Of a DNA stretch of 64,000 nt, positions 44,119-52,499 are shown in pieces; position 1 is the first letter of the stretch, and every line of letters starts with the position of its first letter. This DNA is from Selenomonadaceae bacterium. GTDB lineage: Bacteria; Bacillota; Negativicutes; Selenomonadales; Selenomonadaceae. Both the position numbers and the translations under genes were made by a program. The notes below the pieces were generated by a model. It did not search any database. It was not told the DNA's origin and worked only from the letters and a program-made list of their open reading frames with translations. Location: positions 1 through 64,000 of the forward strand of contig JAUNIB010000007.1 of the NCBI GenBank assembly GCA_030523645.1. The letters are read 5' to 3'.

Positions 44119-44198
44119 TACCTTATTATTGTATACATTGTGCTTTTCGGTTTTTCAACAACGGTACCTCCGGTGCCGATAAGAAGAGAGGAGAAACG

Positions 44199-45650
44199 AT
44201 GAAAGAAGTAGATGTTGTCGTCATTGGCGGCGGTGTCACCGGTACAGCAATCCTGTCGTATCTCAGCCGTTACGACCTTCGCTGCATGCTGGTGGAAAAG
44301 GCTCCCGACATCGCGATGGGAACCACCAAGGCAAACAGTGCCATTCTTCACGCCGGCTTTGATGCGCCTACCGGCAGCAATAAGGCTCGTCTGAATGTGG
44401 AGGGCAATACGCTTTACCATGAGCTGAAGGATGAGCTTGATTTGGATATCAAGTGGACAGGCTCCTATGTAGTAGCCAAGACCGATGAGGAGGTTGCCTC
44501 CCTCGAGGAGCTGAAGGCCCGCGGCGAAGCCAACGGCGTTCCCGGTCTGGAAATTGTCAGCGGTGAGAAGCTCCGTGAATCCGAGCCGAATCTTACCGAG
44601 GAGATAAAAGCTGCTCTCTTTGCTCCTACCGCCGGTCTGTGCTGGCCTTTCGGCGTAGCGGCCGCCTTCGCTGAGAATGCTGTGGAGAACGGTGCCGAAA
44701 TCGTCCGGGACTGCGAAGTTATCCGCATCACCCCAGAGGCTGACGGCAGCGGCTTCATCGTCCGCACCATGCAGGGCGAGCTGAAGGCAAAGACCGTAGT
44801 CAATGCCGCCGGTGTATACGCCGACAAGGTCTCCGCTCTGGCCGGAGATGATTCTTTCACCATCAAGCCTCGCAAGGGTGAATATATCCTCTTTGATAAG
44901 ACCACTCAGGAGAGCCTTGTCAAAGGTATTATTTTCCCGGTACCCTCCAAGACCAGTAAGGGTATCCTCGTTTGTGCCACCACTCACGGCAATGTTTTCA
45001 TCGGGCCTAACGCCAACGATACCGATGACAAGGAAGATTTGTCCGTAAGCACTCCCGGCATGAATGAAATTATCGCCGGAGCAAAGAAGATGATTGCAAA
45101 CCTCCCCATGGGTGCAGCCATCACCCAGTTCGCCGGACTTCGTGCCGTTTCCAGCACCGGTGACTTCATCATCGGCCGCTCCGAGAAGGTAAAGGGGCTT
45201 TATCAGGCCGCCGGTATTCAGTCTCCCGGTCTCACCTCCGCTCCGGCTATCGGCAAGGAAATTGCCGCCATGGTAGCTGAGGATTTGGGCGCAAAGGAGA
45301 AGACTGAGTACAAAAAGGGTCGTCCGGCCCAGCCGGTTGTCCGTGAGATGACCATGGAGGAGCAGAAGAAGCTCATTCAGGACGACAAGCGCTACGGCCT
45401 CATCGTCTGCCGCTGCGAGACTATCACCGAGGGCGAAATCTGCGATGCTATCCATCGTCCCTGCGGTGCCCGCACCGTTGACGGCGTAAAGCGCCGTACC
45501 CGTGCCGGTATGGGACGCTGCCAGGGCGGCTTCTGCGGCCCCCGCGTTGCACTTATTCTGGCTCGTGAGCTTCATCTGCCTGTAACGGAAATCAGAAAAG
45601 ACGGGGAAGGCTCCTTCCTTTATTATGACAAAGAACAGGAGGCCTATTGA
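44199..45650 (+). CDS. FAD-dependent oxidoreductase, GlpA-like with [2Fe-2S] BFD domain
   Basis: Protein of 483 residues. FAD-binding start VVVIGGGVTGTAILSYLSRY near 5-24, a DAO-type core with ANSAILHAGFDAPTGS near 45, and a C-terminal bacterioferritin-ferredoxin-type domain with Cys-x-Cys (CRCETITEGEI near 408) and CQGGFCGPR near 450. It resembles anaerobic glycerol-3-phosphate dehydrogenase subunit A and related 2-hydroxyacid or hydroxyglutarate-type oxidases. GAGAGGAG precedes the ATG. It heads a three-gene operon whose other members match the GlpB-like and DUF1667 partners. Substrate not proven. Confidence 0.82.
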   Translation: MKEVDVVVIGGGVTGTAILSYLSRYDLRCMLVEKAPDIAMGTTKANSAILHAGFDAPTGSNKARLNVEGNTLYHELKDELDLDIKWTGSYVVAKTDEEVASLEELKARGEANGVPGLEIVSGEKLRESEPNLTEEIKAALFAPTAGLCWPFGVAAAFAENAVENGAEIVRDCEVIRITPEADGSGFIVRTMQGELKAKTVVNAAGVYADKVSALAGDDSFTIKPRKGEYILFDKTTQESLVKGIIFPVPSKTSKGILVCATTHGNVFIGPNANDTDDKEDLSVSTPGMNEIIAGAKKMIANLPMGAAITQFAGLRAVSSTGDFIIGRSEKVKGLYQAAGIQSPGLTSAPAIGKEIAAMVAEDLGAKEKTEYKKGRPAQPVVREMTMEEQKKLIQDDKRYGLIVCRCETITEGEICDAIHRPCGARTVDGVKRRTRAGMGRCQGGFCGPRVALILARELHLPVTEIRKDGEGSFLYYDKEQEAY

Positions 45651-45651
45651 G

Positions 45652-47025
45652 ATGATTGAGATTAAAGACCTCTACGATATAATCATCGTCGGCGGCGGCC
45701 CCGCCGGCCTCTCTGCTGCCCACAGCGCCGTCGAGAACGGTGCAGAGTCTGTGCTTGTCCTCGAGCGTGACCGTGAGGTAGGCGGCATCCTTCAGCAGTG
45801 CATTCACAACGGCTTCGGTCTCCACCACTTCAAGGAAGAGCTTACCGGCCCCGGCTATGCCCAGCGCTGCTATGAGATGGTAAAGGATTTGCCCCAGGTG
45901 CAGATTCTCACCAACACTATGGTTCTTGAGGTACGGGAGAACAAGTCCGTACTGGCTATCAGCCCGGAGCTTGGTACCGTAGAAATCAAGGGCAAGACTA
46001 TCATCCTCACCATGGGCTGCCGTGAGCGTACCCGCGGTGCCATCCGTATCCCCGGCGGCCGCCCGGCCGGTATCTTCACTGCCGGTGCTGCTCAGCGTAT
46101 GGTAAATATCGAGGGTTATCTCCCCGGCCGCGAGGTAGTCATCCTCGGCTCCGGCGACATCGGTCTCATCATGGCCCGCCGCATGAGCCTTGAGGGCTGC
46201 AATGTGTCCGAGAAGAAGCCTTCTTCCTCCACGAAGCGTACTCCTGCCGATGCTTCTCCGGCAGATATCGATAACGATTGGGGCAACGGCGGCTGCCGCG
46301 TCAAGGCAGTACTGGAAATCTGCCCCTTCTCCAACGGACTTACCCGCAATATGGTACAGTGCCTGGATGACTTCAATATTCCGCTGTTCCTTGCCCACAC
46401 CATCGTGGACATCAAGGGAACCGACCGTGTCACCGGTGTTACCGTTGCCAAGGTTGACGAGAAGATGCAGCCTATCCCCGGCACCGAGTTTGACATTCCC
46501 TGCGACACCGTTCTCCTCTCCGTCGGTCTTATCCCGGAGAATGAGCTGAGCCGTGAGCTGGGTGTCAGCCTCCATCCGCTGACTTCCGGCCCCATCGTTG
46601 ACCAGCATCGTGAGACGGACAAGGAAGGCATCTTTGCCGCCGGCAATGTTGTCCATGTCCATGACCTGGTTGACTTCGTAAGCGATGAGGCAGAGATTGC
46701 CGGCAAGTACGCCGCTCTCACCGCACAGGGCAAGCTTGCTCCGGCGGAGCGCCGCCTGTCGGTAAATACCGGCAACGCCGTCCGCACCTGCGTCCCCCAG
46801 AAGCTCAATCTCCCGGCTGCCGAAGAAATCACCGCCGGTACCAGACTCTTCATGCGCGTGACGAAGCCTATGAAGAAGGTAAAGCTGCTGGTGAAGTGCG
46901 GCGATGAGGTCGTCCTGAGCCGTCCGCTGATGATAGCGAAGCCAAGTGAAATGATTGCCGTAGAGATTCCTGCCGATAAGATGAAGACCCTGAATGGGGA
47001 TATTACCGTGGGCATTGAGGAGTGA
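45652..47025 (+). CDS. FAD/NAD(P)-binding oxidoreductase, second subunit
   Basis: Protein of 457 residues of the pyridine-nucleotide-disulphide oxidoreductase type. FAD fold DIIIVGGGPAGLSAAHSAVE near 9-28, second nucleotide fold VVILGSGDIGLIMARRMSLEG near 161, and a closing GIFAAGNVVHVHDLVDFVSDEA near 325. Between the second fold and CPFSNGLTRN sits a polar stretch of about 30 residues (near 185-213, SEKKPSSS.. to DNDWGNGG) that looks inserted. AGGAGG overlaps the end of the previous gene, one base apart, so translation is coupled. Works presumably with its two operon partners. Confidence 0.82.
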   Translation: MIEIKDLYDIIIVGGGPAGLSAAHSAVENGAESVLVLERDREVGGILQQCIHNGFGLHHFKEELTGPGYAQRCYEMVKDLPQVQILTNTMVLEVRENKSVLAISPELGTVEIKGKTIILTMGCRERTRGAIRIPGGRPAGIFTAGAAQRMVNIEGYLPGREVVILGSGDIGLIMARRMSLEGCNVSEKKPSSSTKRTPADASPADIDNDWGNGGCRVKAVLEICPFSNGLTRNMVQCLDDFNIPLFLAHTIVDIKGTDRVTGVTVAKVDEKMQPIPGTEFDIPCDTVLLSVGLIPENELSRELGVSLHPLTSGPIVDQHRETDKEGIFAAGNVVHVHDLVDFVSDEAEIAGKYAALTAQGKLAPAERRLSVNTGNAVRTCVPQKLNLPAAEEITAGTRLFMRVTKPMKKVKLLVKCGDEVVLSRPLMIAKPSEMIAVEIPADKMKTLNGDITVGIEE

Positions 47026-47030
47026 TAAAG

Positions 47031-47402
47031 ATGGCTGTAGAAAAAGTAGAACTTACCTGCATAACCTGCCCGATGGGCTGCCAGCTCACTGCCACTGTTG
47101 AGAATGGTACGGTAACCGATGTTACCGGCAACACCTGTCCCCGCGGCGCTCAGTACGCCCGGGAAGAGCTGACTACTCCCATGCGTATGCTCACCGGCAC
47201 CGTAAAGTGCAAGCGCGGCCGTCTGCCGCTGCTGCCGGTAGTATCGGCGGCCAAGCTGCCGAAGTCCGGTATAGTCGCTGCCGCTGCTGCCCTTCGTTCT
47301 GTGAAGGTAACGGCACCGGTGAAGGCCGGTGATGTCATCGTGAAGAACATCATGGGCTTCGGGGTAGACATCGTAGCTGCAAGAGATATGCAGATGGCGT
47401 AA
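47031..47402 (+). CDS. DUF1667 cysteine-rich protein
   Basis: Protein of 123 residues with a four-cysteine N-terminal cluster (CITCPMGC near 11-18 and NTCPRGAQYA near 39), typical of DUF1667 proteins that accompany GlpA/GlpB-like flavoproteins. An Fe-S or metal-binding electron-transfer role is inferred. AGGAG sits 8 bases before ATG 47031; a GTG at 47022 that overlaps the previous stop is less likely. Last gene of the operon, followed by a family-D terminator. Confidence 0.85.
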   Translation: MAVEKVELTCITCPMGCQLTATVENGTVTDVTGNTCPRGAQYAREELTTPMRMLTGTVKCKRGRLPLLPVVSAAKLPKSGIVAAAAALRSVKVTAPVKAGDVIVKNIMGFGVDIVAARDMQMA

Positions 47403-47408
47403 AACAAA

Positions 47409-47455
47409 AGGGGCTGTGAAAAATGAGTGATCATTTTCCACAGCCCTACTTTAAT
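47409..47455 (+). terminator. family-D terminator hairpin after the GlpA-like operon
   Basis: GGGGCTGTGAAAAATGA / TCATTTTCCACAGCCC, with an imperfect downstream arm. Confidence 0.8.
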
Positions 47456-47463
47456 GTAAAACC

Positions 47464-47607
47464 TTGTGAATAATGTCTGTAAGAAAACCGTTAATCAACA
47501 CCGGTACTTGGCGATTGACAAGTAAGCATACGAAGTCAGAGCCTAGTACCGCTGTGTTGATTACCGAGTGCAAGCGTGTTTTCATCAGACATTATTCACA
47601 ATTTTTT
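47464..47607. repeat. long imperfect inverted repeat between convergent genes
   Basis: Outer arms TTGTGAATAATGTCTG (47464-47479) and CAGACATTATTCACAA (47587-47602) are perfectly complementary; inner arms TAATCAACAC..CGGTACT (near 47491) and AGTACCGC..GTGTTGATTA (near 47545) pair as well. One side carries about 10 extra bases. A T-run follows (47604-47608). It could be a terminator, a MITE remnant or a structured RNA; no gene in it. Confidence 0.75.
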
Positions 47608-47610
47608 GTT

Positions 47611-48432
47611 TTAGAAGTCCGAATAAACATCATTGACGATGCTCTGCTTCAGCAGCGGACGCCGGGGAATCGGCTCCAGATTGTGGCGGCGGAGAGCCGT
47701 CACATTTGCCAGGTCATCGTAAAGGGGAGTAACGGAAATCAGTCCGTGATGAATGGCGTAAATGTCGGTGGTGGGCTCGTTGTCGCCGTCACAGATTTCC
47801 CCCGCCAGACGATAGTAGGTACGGTCGCTGTCTTTATGTAGCGTGTAGGCGTTCAGGTAGTCCCTGTGTCCGAGGGCCGCCCAGCGCCATTCGGGAATGC
47901 CGCCGACAAACTCCTTTGGGAAGTTTATGTTCAGCAGGAAGGGTCCAGGCTCCTGAGCGATAAAGGTGTCTATTTTTTCTGCGGTGAGTTTTGCGGCTTC
48001 ATCGTATGAAATCGAGCTGTTTACGACAACGGAGACAGCCAGCGTGTTGATGCCGTGCATATACCCTTCCAGAGCGGCGCCGACGGTGCCGGAGTACAGC
48101 ACATCGGTACCCAGATTGCCGCCGTGGTTGATGCCGGAGATGATAAGGTCGGGATAGTCCTCACCGCGTCCGGGAGCAATGGCCTCCAGGTAGAGCTTCA
48201 CGCAGTCGGCAGGAGTGCCGGTGATACTGATGGCCTCTGCAGCACCAAGCTCCAGCAGATGGGGGCAGTTCTCTACCACCATGTCATTGAACACCGTGAT
48301 AGCGTGACCCATGCCGCTTTGCTGCTGGGCAGGGGCGCAGACCACCACATCGTGATGGGGGGAGAGGGCGCGGACGAGAGCCTTTATGCCCTCGGCGTCT
48401 ACGCCGTCGTCGTTGGAAAGTAAAATCTTCAT
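47611..48432 (-). CDS. surE: 5'/3'-nucleotidase SurE
   Basis: Metal-dependent nucleoside monophosphate phosphatase of 273 residues. Starts MKILLSNDDGVDAEGIKAL with the metal-binding DD at 8-9, followed by CAPAQQQSGMGHAITV near 37, ISGTPADCVKLYL-like ITGTPADCVKLYL near 71 and ISGINHGGNLGTDVLYSGTVGAALEG near 97. Slightly longer than the usual 250 residues. GAAGGAG precedes the ATG. Monocistronic and divergent from hypC. Confidence 0.94.
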   Translation of the reverse strand: MKILLSNDDGVDAEGIKALVRALSPHHDVVVCAPAQQQSGMGHAITVFNDMVVENCPHLLELGAAEAISITGTPADCVKLYLEAIAPGRGEDYPDLIISGINHGGNLGTDVLYSGTVGAALEGYMHGINTLAVSVVVNSSISYDEAAKLTAEKIDTFIAQEPGPFLLNINFPKEFVGGIPEWRWAALGHRDYLNAYTLHKDSDRTYYRLAGEICDGDNEPTTDIYAIHHGLISVTPLYDDLANVTALRRHNLEPIPRRPLLKQSIVNDVYSDF

Positions 48433-48581
48433 GGTAGCTCCTTCGTATAACAGACTGTCTGACTGAATTGCAGTATTAAAAGCTGTGACTTAATCCTACC
48501 ATAAGATGAGGCTCCTTTCAAACGATTTGACTTGTCTGCTACAATATAAACTATAATACTTATGCAACCGAGGTAATGACT

Positions 48582-48884
48582 ATGTGTTTGGCGGTACCGG
48601 CAAAAATAACGGCAATAGAGGACAGCATGGCCACCGTAACTCTGGACGGTGTTTCCCGCAGGGCAAGTCTGATGCTGCTGCCGGAGGCGAAGCTGGGTGA
48701 CTTCGTACTCGTTCATGCAGGCTTTGCAATGGAGATTGTAGACGAACATCTGGCAATGGAGTCGCAGGCTCTCTGGCGGGAGATGGGCGGCGCCGGACGG
48801 GACGGCGAGCTGCAGGAAACGATAGCTCAGGAGATAGCCGGGCTTCGTCCCTCGGCAGAATTTATTGCGGAGCAGAAGCGATGA
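48582..48884 (+). CDS. hypC: hydrogenase maturation chaperone HypC
   Basis: Protein of 100 residues, MCLAVPAKITAIE at the start. Cys2 must be N-terminal after Met removal for transfer of the Fe(CN)2CO moiety, which fixes the start at 48582; an ATG six bases earlier would bury it. GAGGT is 9 bases upstream. Slightly longer than most HypC. Overlaps hypD by 4 bp (ATGA). A -35-like TTGACT (48527) and TATAAT (48552) with a long 19-bp spacer may be its promoter. Confidence 0.93.
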   Translation: MCLAVPAKITAIEDSMATVTLDGVSRRASLMLLPEAKLGDFVLVHAGFAMEIVDEHLAMESQALWREMGGAGRDGELQETIAQEIAGLRPSAEFIAEQKR

Positions 48885-50017
48885 GCATGGATACAGCAAG
48901 TGCAGCCGGGAATATTGCAGCCCGGATTGCCGAAGCGGCGGCTGAATGCGGCCGCGATGGGAATAATCCTCTTCGCTTCATGGAGGTCTGCGGTACCCAC
49001 ACCGTTACTATCTTCCGCTCCGGCCTTCGTCAGCTGCTGCCGCCCTCGGTGGAGCTGGTGTCCGGCCCCGGCTGTCCTGTCTGTGTTACTGTGGACGGAT
49101 ACATAGATGAAGCGGTTGCTCTCGCCGGGCGGCCGGAAATAATTATTGCCGCCTTCGGTGATTTGCTGAAGGTGCCCGGCTCGGCATCGGCCGACGGCAG
49201 GCCGAATAATCTGGCGGAAGCCAAGGCGAGGGGCGCGGATATCAGAGTAGTTTATTCGCCTCTCGATGCTTTGACCATTGCGGCGGATAACCCCGATAAA
49301 AAGGTCGTGTATTTGGCAGTAGGCTTCGAGACCACGGCTCCCACCGCAGCAGCACTGGTACTGGCTGCCGAAAAGTCCGGACTGAAAAATCTTTTCCTTC
49401 TTACTGCGCACAAGCTGGTGCCGCCGGCCATGAAGGCAATCCTCAATCAGCCTCATCGGATAGACGGCTTCATTCTTCCCGGTCATGTGGCGGTAGTCAC
49501 CGGCCGCAGCGAATTTGATTTTCTCACAGATTACCGGCAGCGGGGAGTTGTCACCGGCTTTGAGCCGCTGGGGATTATGGCGGCGATTTTGCGGCTGGCG
49601 GAAATGACCCGCGACAATATTTCTGCGGTGGAAAATTTCTATCCTTCGGTAGTTAGGGAGGACGGCAATCCGTCGGCAAGAGGGACGATGATGTCGGTCT
49701 TTGAGGAGACGGACGAGCTGTGGCGCGGCCTTGGCATGCTGGAGAAGTCCGGTCTGTCGCTGCGGGACGAGTATGCAGTATTCGATGCCCAGCGGCAGAT
49801 GCCGTTGGAGAGAGCTGCCGCTGAAAGCAGCGGAACACCTCTCGCGAAAATGTGCCGCTGCGGAGATGTGCTGACGGGGGCTATCACTCCTAAGAGCTGT
49901 CCATTATTCGGCAAGGCCTGCACTGATCGTCATCCGGTAGGCCCCTGCATGGTTTCCGTGGAGGGAACCTGTGCGGCATGGTACAAATACGGAGCAGGGA
50001 AATTCATGTTTACATAA
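48881..50017 (+). CDS. hypD: hydrogenase maturation protein HypD
   Basis: Fe-S protein of 378 residues that, with HypC, assembles the Fe(CN)2CO group of [NiFe] hydrogenase. Conserved CGTHT (with EVCGTHTVTIFRSG near 31), SGPGCPVCVT near 64, PGHVAVVTG near 203, and C-terminal cysteines MCRCGDV, CPLFGKAC and EGTCAAWYKYG near 320-370. Coupled to hypC. hypE, hypA, hypB and hypF are not adjacent, and no hydrogenase structural gene is in the window. Confidence 0.94.
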   Translation: MSMDTASAAGNIAARIAEAAAECGRDGNNPLRFMEVCGTHTVTIFRSGLRQLLPPSVELVSGPGCPVCVTVDGYIDEAVALAGRPEIIIAAFGDLLKVPGSASADGRPNNLAEAKARGADIRVVYSPLDALTIAADNPDKKVVYLAVGFETTAPTAAALVLAAEKSGLKNLFLLTAHKLVPPAMKAILNQPHRIDGFILPGHVAVVTGRSEFDFLTDYRQRGVVTGFEPLGIMAAILRLAEMTRDNISAVENFYPSVVREDGNPSARGTMMSVFEETDELWRGLGMLEKSGLSLRDEYAVFDAQRQMPLERAAAESSGTPLAKMCRCGDVLTGAITPKSCPLFGKACTDRHPVGPCMVSVEGTCAAWYKYGAGKFMFT

Positions 50018-50104
50018 TTCCGAAGTTTTGCGAAAATTTTCGCAGTTTTCTGTATGCTTTTGTAAAAAGTCCAAAAGTATACATTGTTGAACGGCAATTT
50101 TTAC

Positions 50105-50134
50105 TTGACGAATTGTAAACCTGTAACATATAAT
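50105..50134 (+). promoter_or_regulatory. promoter of the liv operon
   Basis: TTGACG (50105-50110), an 18-bp spacer and TATAAT (50129-50134). Confidence 0.75.
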
Positions 50135-50135
50135 A

Positions 50136-50179
50136 AGCCCATTAGTCACAAGGAGAATTGTGACCGGTGGGCTTTTTGA
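50136..50179 (+). terminator. attenuator-like hairpin in the liv leader
   Basis: AAGCCCA pairs with TGGGCTT, enclosing GTCAC/GTGAC, and TTTTT follows. It stands between the promoter and livJ, so it may attenuate transcription. An AAGGAG in its loop and GTG at 50160 open a frame in phase with livJ. Confidence 0.65.
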
Positions 50180-50219
50180 CTGCCTGCTGTGGAGAGAAAA
50201 TATTTTTGGAGGGATTGTA

Positions 50220-51416
50220 ATGAAATTCGGCAAAAAAATGTTGAAAGCCATGAGCCTCCTGGCCGGTGCTGCTCTCATGGGCGCTGTCCTCACCGGTTGC
50301 GGTGGCGGCGGCGAGAAGAAAGCTGACAATGGTGCCAAGGCCGGCGGCGAAATCAAAATCGGCGCTAACTTTGAAATGACCGGTGGCGTAGCAAACTACG
50401 GCTCCGCAAACTTCAAGGGTTTGGACCTCGCCATTGAGGAAATCAACGCCAAGGGCGGTGTCCTCGGCAAGAAGATTGTCCTCGTAAAAGCAGATACCAA
50501 GTCTGATCCGGCTGAGGCTGCCAATGCTGCAACCAAGCTGATTTCTTCCGATAAAGTAAAGACCATCATTGGACCGGCTACCACCGGCGGCGTTATGGCT
50601 GAAATCCAGATTGCCAACGATGCAAAGGTTCCTGTAATCGGACCTTCCGCTACCAGCCCGAAGGTAACCGTAGAGAACGGTCAGGTTAAGCCCTTCATCT
50701 TCCGCAGCTGCTTCATCGATCCGCTGCAGGGCGATGTAATGGCTACCTTCGCTGCCAAGACTCTGAAGGCCAAGACTGCTGTCATCTATGTTGACTCCAG
50801 CTCCGACTATTCCAAGAGCCTCGGCGATGTATTCAAGGAGAAGTTCGAGGCTGCCGGCGGCAAGATTGCCATGCAGGAAGCTTTCCTCCAGAAGGATCAG
50901 GACTTCAAGGCTACCCTTACCAAGCTGAAGGGTGCAAATGCAGATGTTATCTTCGTTCCGGCTTACTATGAAGAAGTCGGCAAGATTGTAAAGCAGGCTC
51001 GTGAGCTGGGCATCACCTGCCCGATCCTCGGCACCGACGGCTGGGATGATACCAAGACCGTTGAGCTGGCCGGTAAGGACGCTCTCAACAACACCTACTT
51101 CTCCACTCACTACTCCGATCAGGATAAGGAAGTCCAGGGCTTCATCAACGCTTACAAGAAGAAGTACAACGAAGCTCCGAATGTATTCGCAGCTCTCGGC
51201 TATGATGCCGGTATTCTCCTCGTAGACGCTATCAAGCGTGCCGGCAGCGATGATCCGGTCAAGATTACCAAGGCTCTCGAAGAGACCAAGGATTTGGCTG
51301 TAGGTACCGGTAAGATTACCATGGACAAGAACCACAATCCTATCAAGTCTGCTGTTATCCTCGAGTACAAGGACGGCAAGACTGTTCTGAAGGAAAAGAT
51401 TACCCCGAAAGCCTAA
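50220..51416 (+). CDS. livJ: branched-chain amino acid ABC transporter, substrate-binding lipoprotein
   Basis: Protein of 398 residues with a lipoprotein signal (lipobox LTGC near residue 23) and a type I periplasmic-binding fold: EIKIGANFEMTGGVANYGSANFKGLDLAIEEIN near 44, then GPATTGGVMAEI and IGPSATSP. Captures Leu/Ile/Val or related ligands. GGAGGG before the ATG at 50220 sets the start; a GTG at 50160 would put 20 residues before the signal peptide. First gene of livJHMGF, codon-biased like a highly expressed gene. Confidence 0.92.
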   Translation: MKFGKKMLKAMSLLAGAALMGAVLTGCGGGGEKKADNGAKAGGEIKIGANFEMTGGVANYGSANFKGLDLAIEEINAKGGVLGKKIVLVKADTKSDPAEAANAATKLISSDKVKTIIGPATTGGVMAEIQIANDAKVPVIGPSATSPKVTVENGQVKPFIFRSCFIDPLQGDVMATFAAKTLKAKTAVIYVDSSSDYSKSLGDVFKEKFEAAGGKIAMQEAFLQKDQDFKATLTKLKGANADVIFVPAYYEEVGKIVKQARELGITCPILGTDGWDDTKTVELAGKDALNNTYFSTHYSDQDKEVQGFINAYKKKYNEAPNVFAALGYDAGILLVDAIKRAGSDDPVKITKALEETKDLAVGTGKITMDKNHNPIKSAVILEYKDGKTVLKEKITPKA

Positions 51417-51602
51417 TGTGAACTTTTAGGGCGTAAGACAATTACAGACCCTTTACGATGGAGTAGGGGCGTGCCGTCGAGGTTAAACGGGCAGCATCAG
51501 CTGCTCCGCCTCAGCGGCCGCTCCTATATTCATGTCTTTAATGGATTAAATCAGTGTATTGCAATCATTGCATTATTTCCGCCACTTACGGAGTGACCTT
51601 TA

Positions 51603-52490
51603 ATGGATTTTTTTAATGTTTTTGTCCAGCAGATAATCAACGGCGTTTCGCTGGGCAGCATATACGCACTTATTGCCTTGGGCTATACTATGGTCTACGG
51701 CATTATCAAGCTCATAAACTTTGCCCACGGCGATATATATATGGTAGGCGCCTATGTGAGCTTCTTCGCTGTCACTATGGCGAATATGTCCATCGTTCCG
51801 GCTCTGCTTATCTCAATGGTAGTTACGGCTCTGCTGGGTATGCTGGTAGAGCGTCTTGCTTATGCGCCGCTGCGTCATGCACCGCGCATTTCTGTACTTA
51901 TCACTGCTATCGGTATGTCCTTCCTTCTGGAGTACGGCAGTATGTATTTTGTTTCCCCGACTCCCCGTACTTTCCCGGAGGTAATGGGTAATCTTGCATA
52001 CAACATCGGCGGTTTTGTCATTAACGGACAGCAGCTGCTGATTTTTGCCATAACGATTATTCTCATGGTCGTGCTTACTTACGTCGTTCAGAAGACGAAG
52101 GTGGGCCAGGCAATGCGCGCCGTATCCTTCGATACCGAGACGGCACAGCTCATGGGTATTAATGCCAACCGCATCATCAACTTCACCTTCGGTATCGGCT
52201 CCGCTCTGGCAGCAGCCGGCGGTGTACTGGTAGGCGTATACTACAACAGCATCGACCCGCTCATGGGCATTATGCCGGGTCTGAAGGCATTCGTTGCCGC
52301 TGTATTCGGCGGTATCGGCAGCATTCCCGGTGCTATGGCCGGCGGTATTATGCTTGGTGTTATCGAGGCGCTGGTTTCCGGCTTTATCTCGTCCACATTC
52401 CGTGATGCGGCAGCCTTCGCCATTCTCATTCTCGTCCTGTTATTCAGACCCTCGGGCATCTTCGGCAAAGCTGTCCGGGAGAAAGTGTGA
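51603..52490 (+). CDS. livH: branched-chain amino acid ABC transporter permease LivH
   Basis: Permease of 295 residues with about eight hydrophobic segments. Family start VFVQQIINGVSLGSIYALIALGYTMVYG, and GLKAFVAAVFGGIGSIPGAM near 223. GGAG near 51591 precedes the ATG. Separated from livJ by 186 bases without gene, which hold TAGGGGCG-type repeat remnants; the operon continues tightly after it. Pairs with LivM in the membrane. Confidence 0.93.
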   Translation: MDFFNVFVQQIINGVSLGSIYALIALGYTMVYGIIKLINFAHGDIYMVGAYVSFFAVTMANMSIVPALLISMVVTALLGMLVERLAYAPLRHAPRISVLITAIGMSFLLEYGSMYFVSPTPRTFPEVMGNLAYNIGGFVINGQQLLIFAITIILMVVLTYVVQKTKVGQAMRAVSFDTETAQLMGINANRIINFTFGIGSALAAAGGVLVGVYYNSIDPLMGIMPGLKAFVAAVFGGIGSIPGAMAGGIMLGVIEALVSGFISSTFRDAAAFAILILVLLFRPSGIFGKAVREKV

Positions 52491-52499
52491 GGTGTCATC

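Noticed and set aside
50160-50219. N-terminal extension of LivJ from GTG 50160
   Set aside because: It would place 20 residues before the lipoprotein signal peptide; kept only as a possible leader frame.
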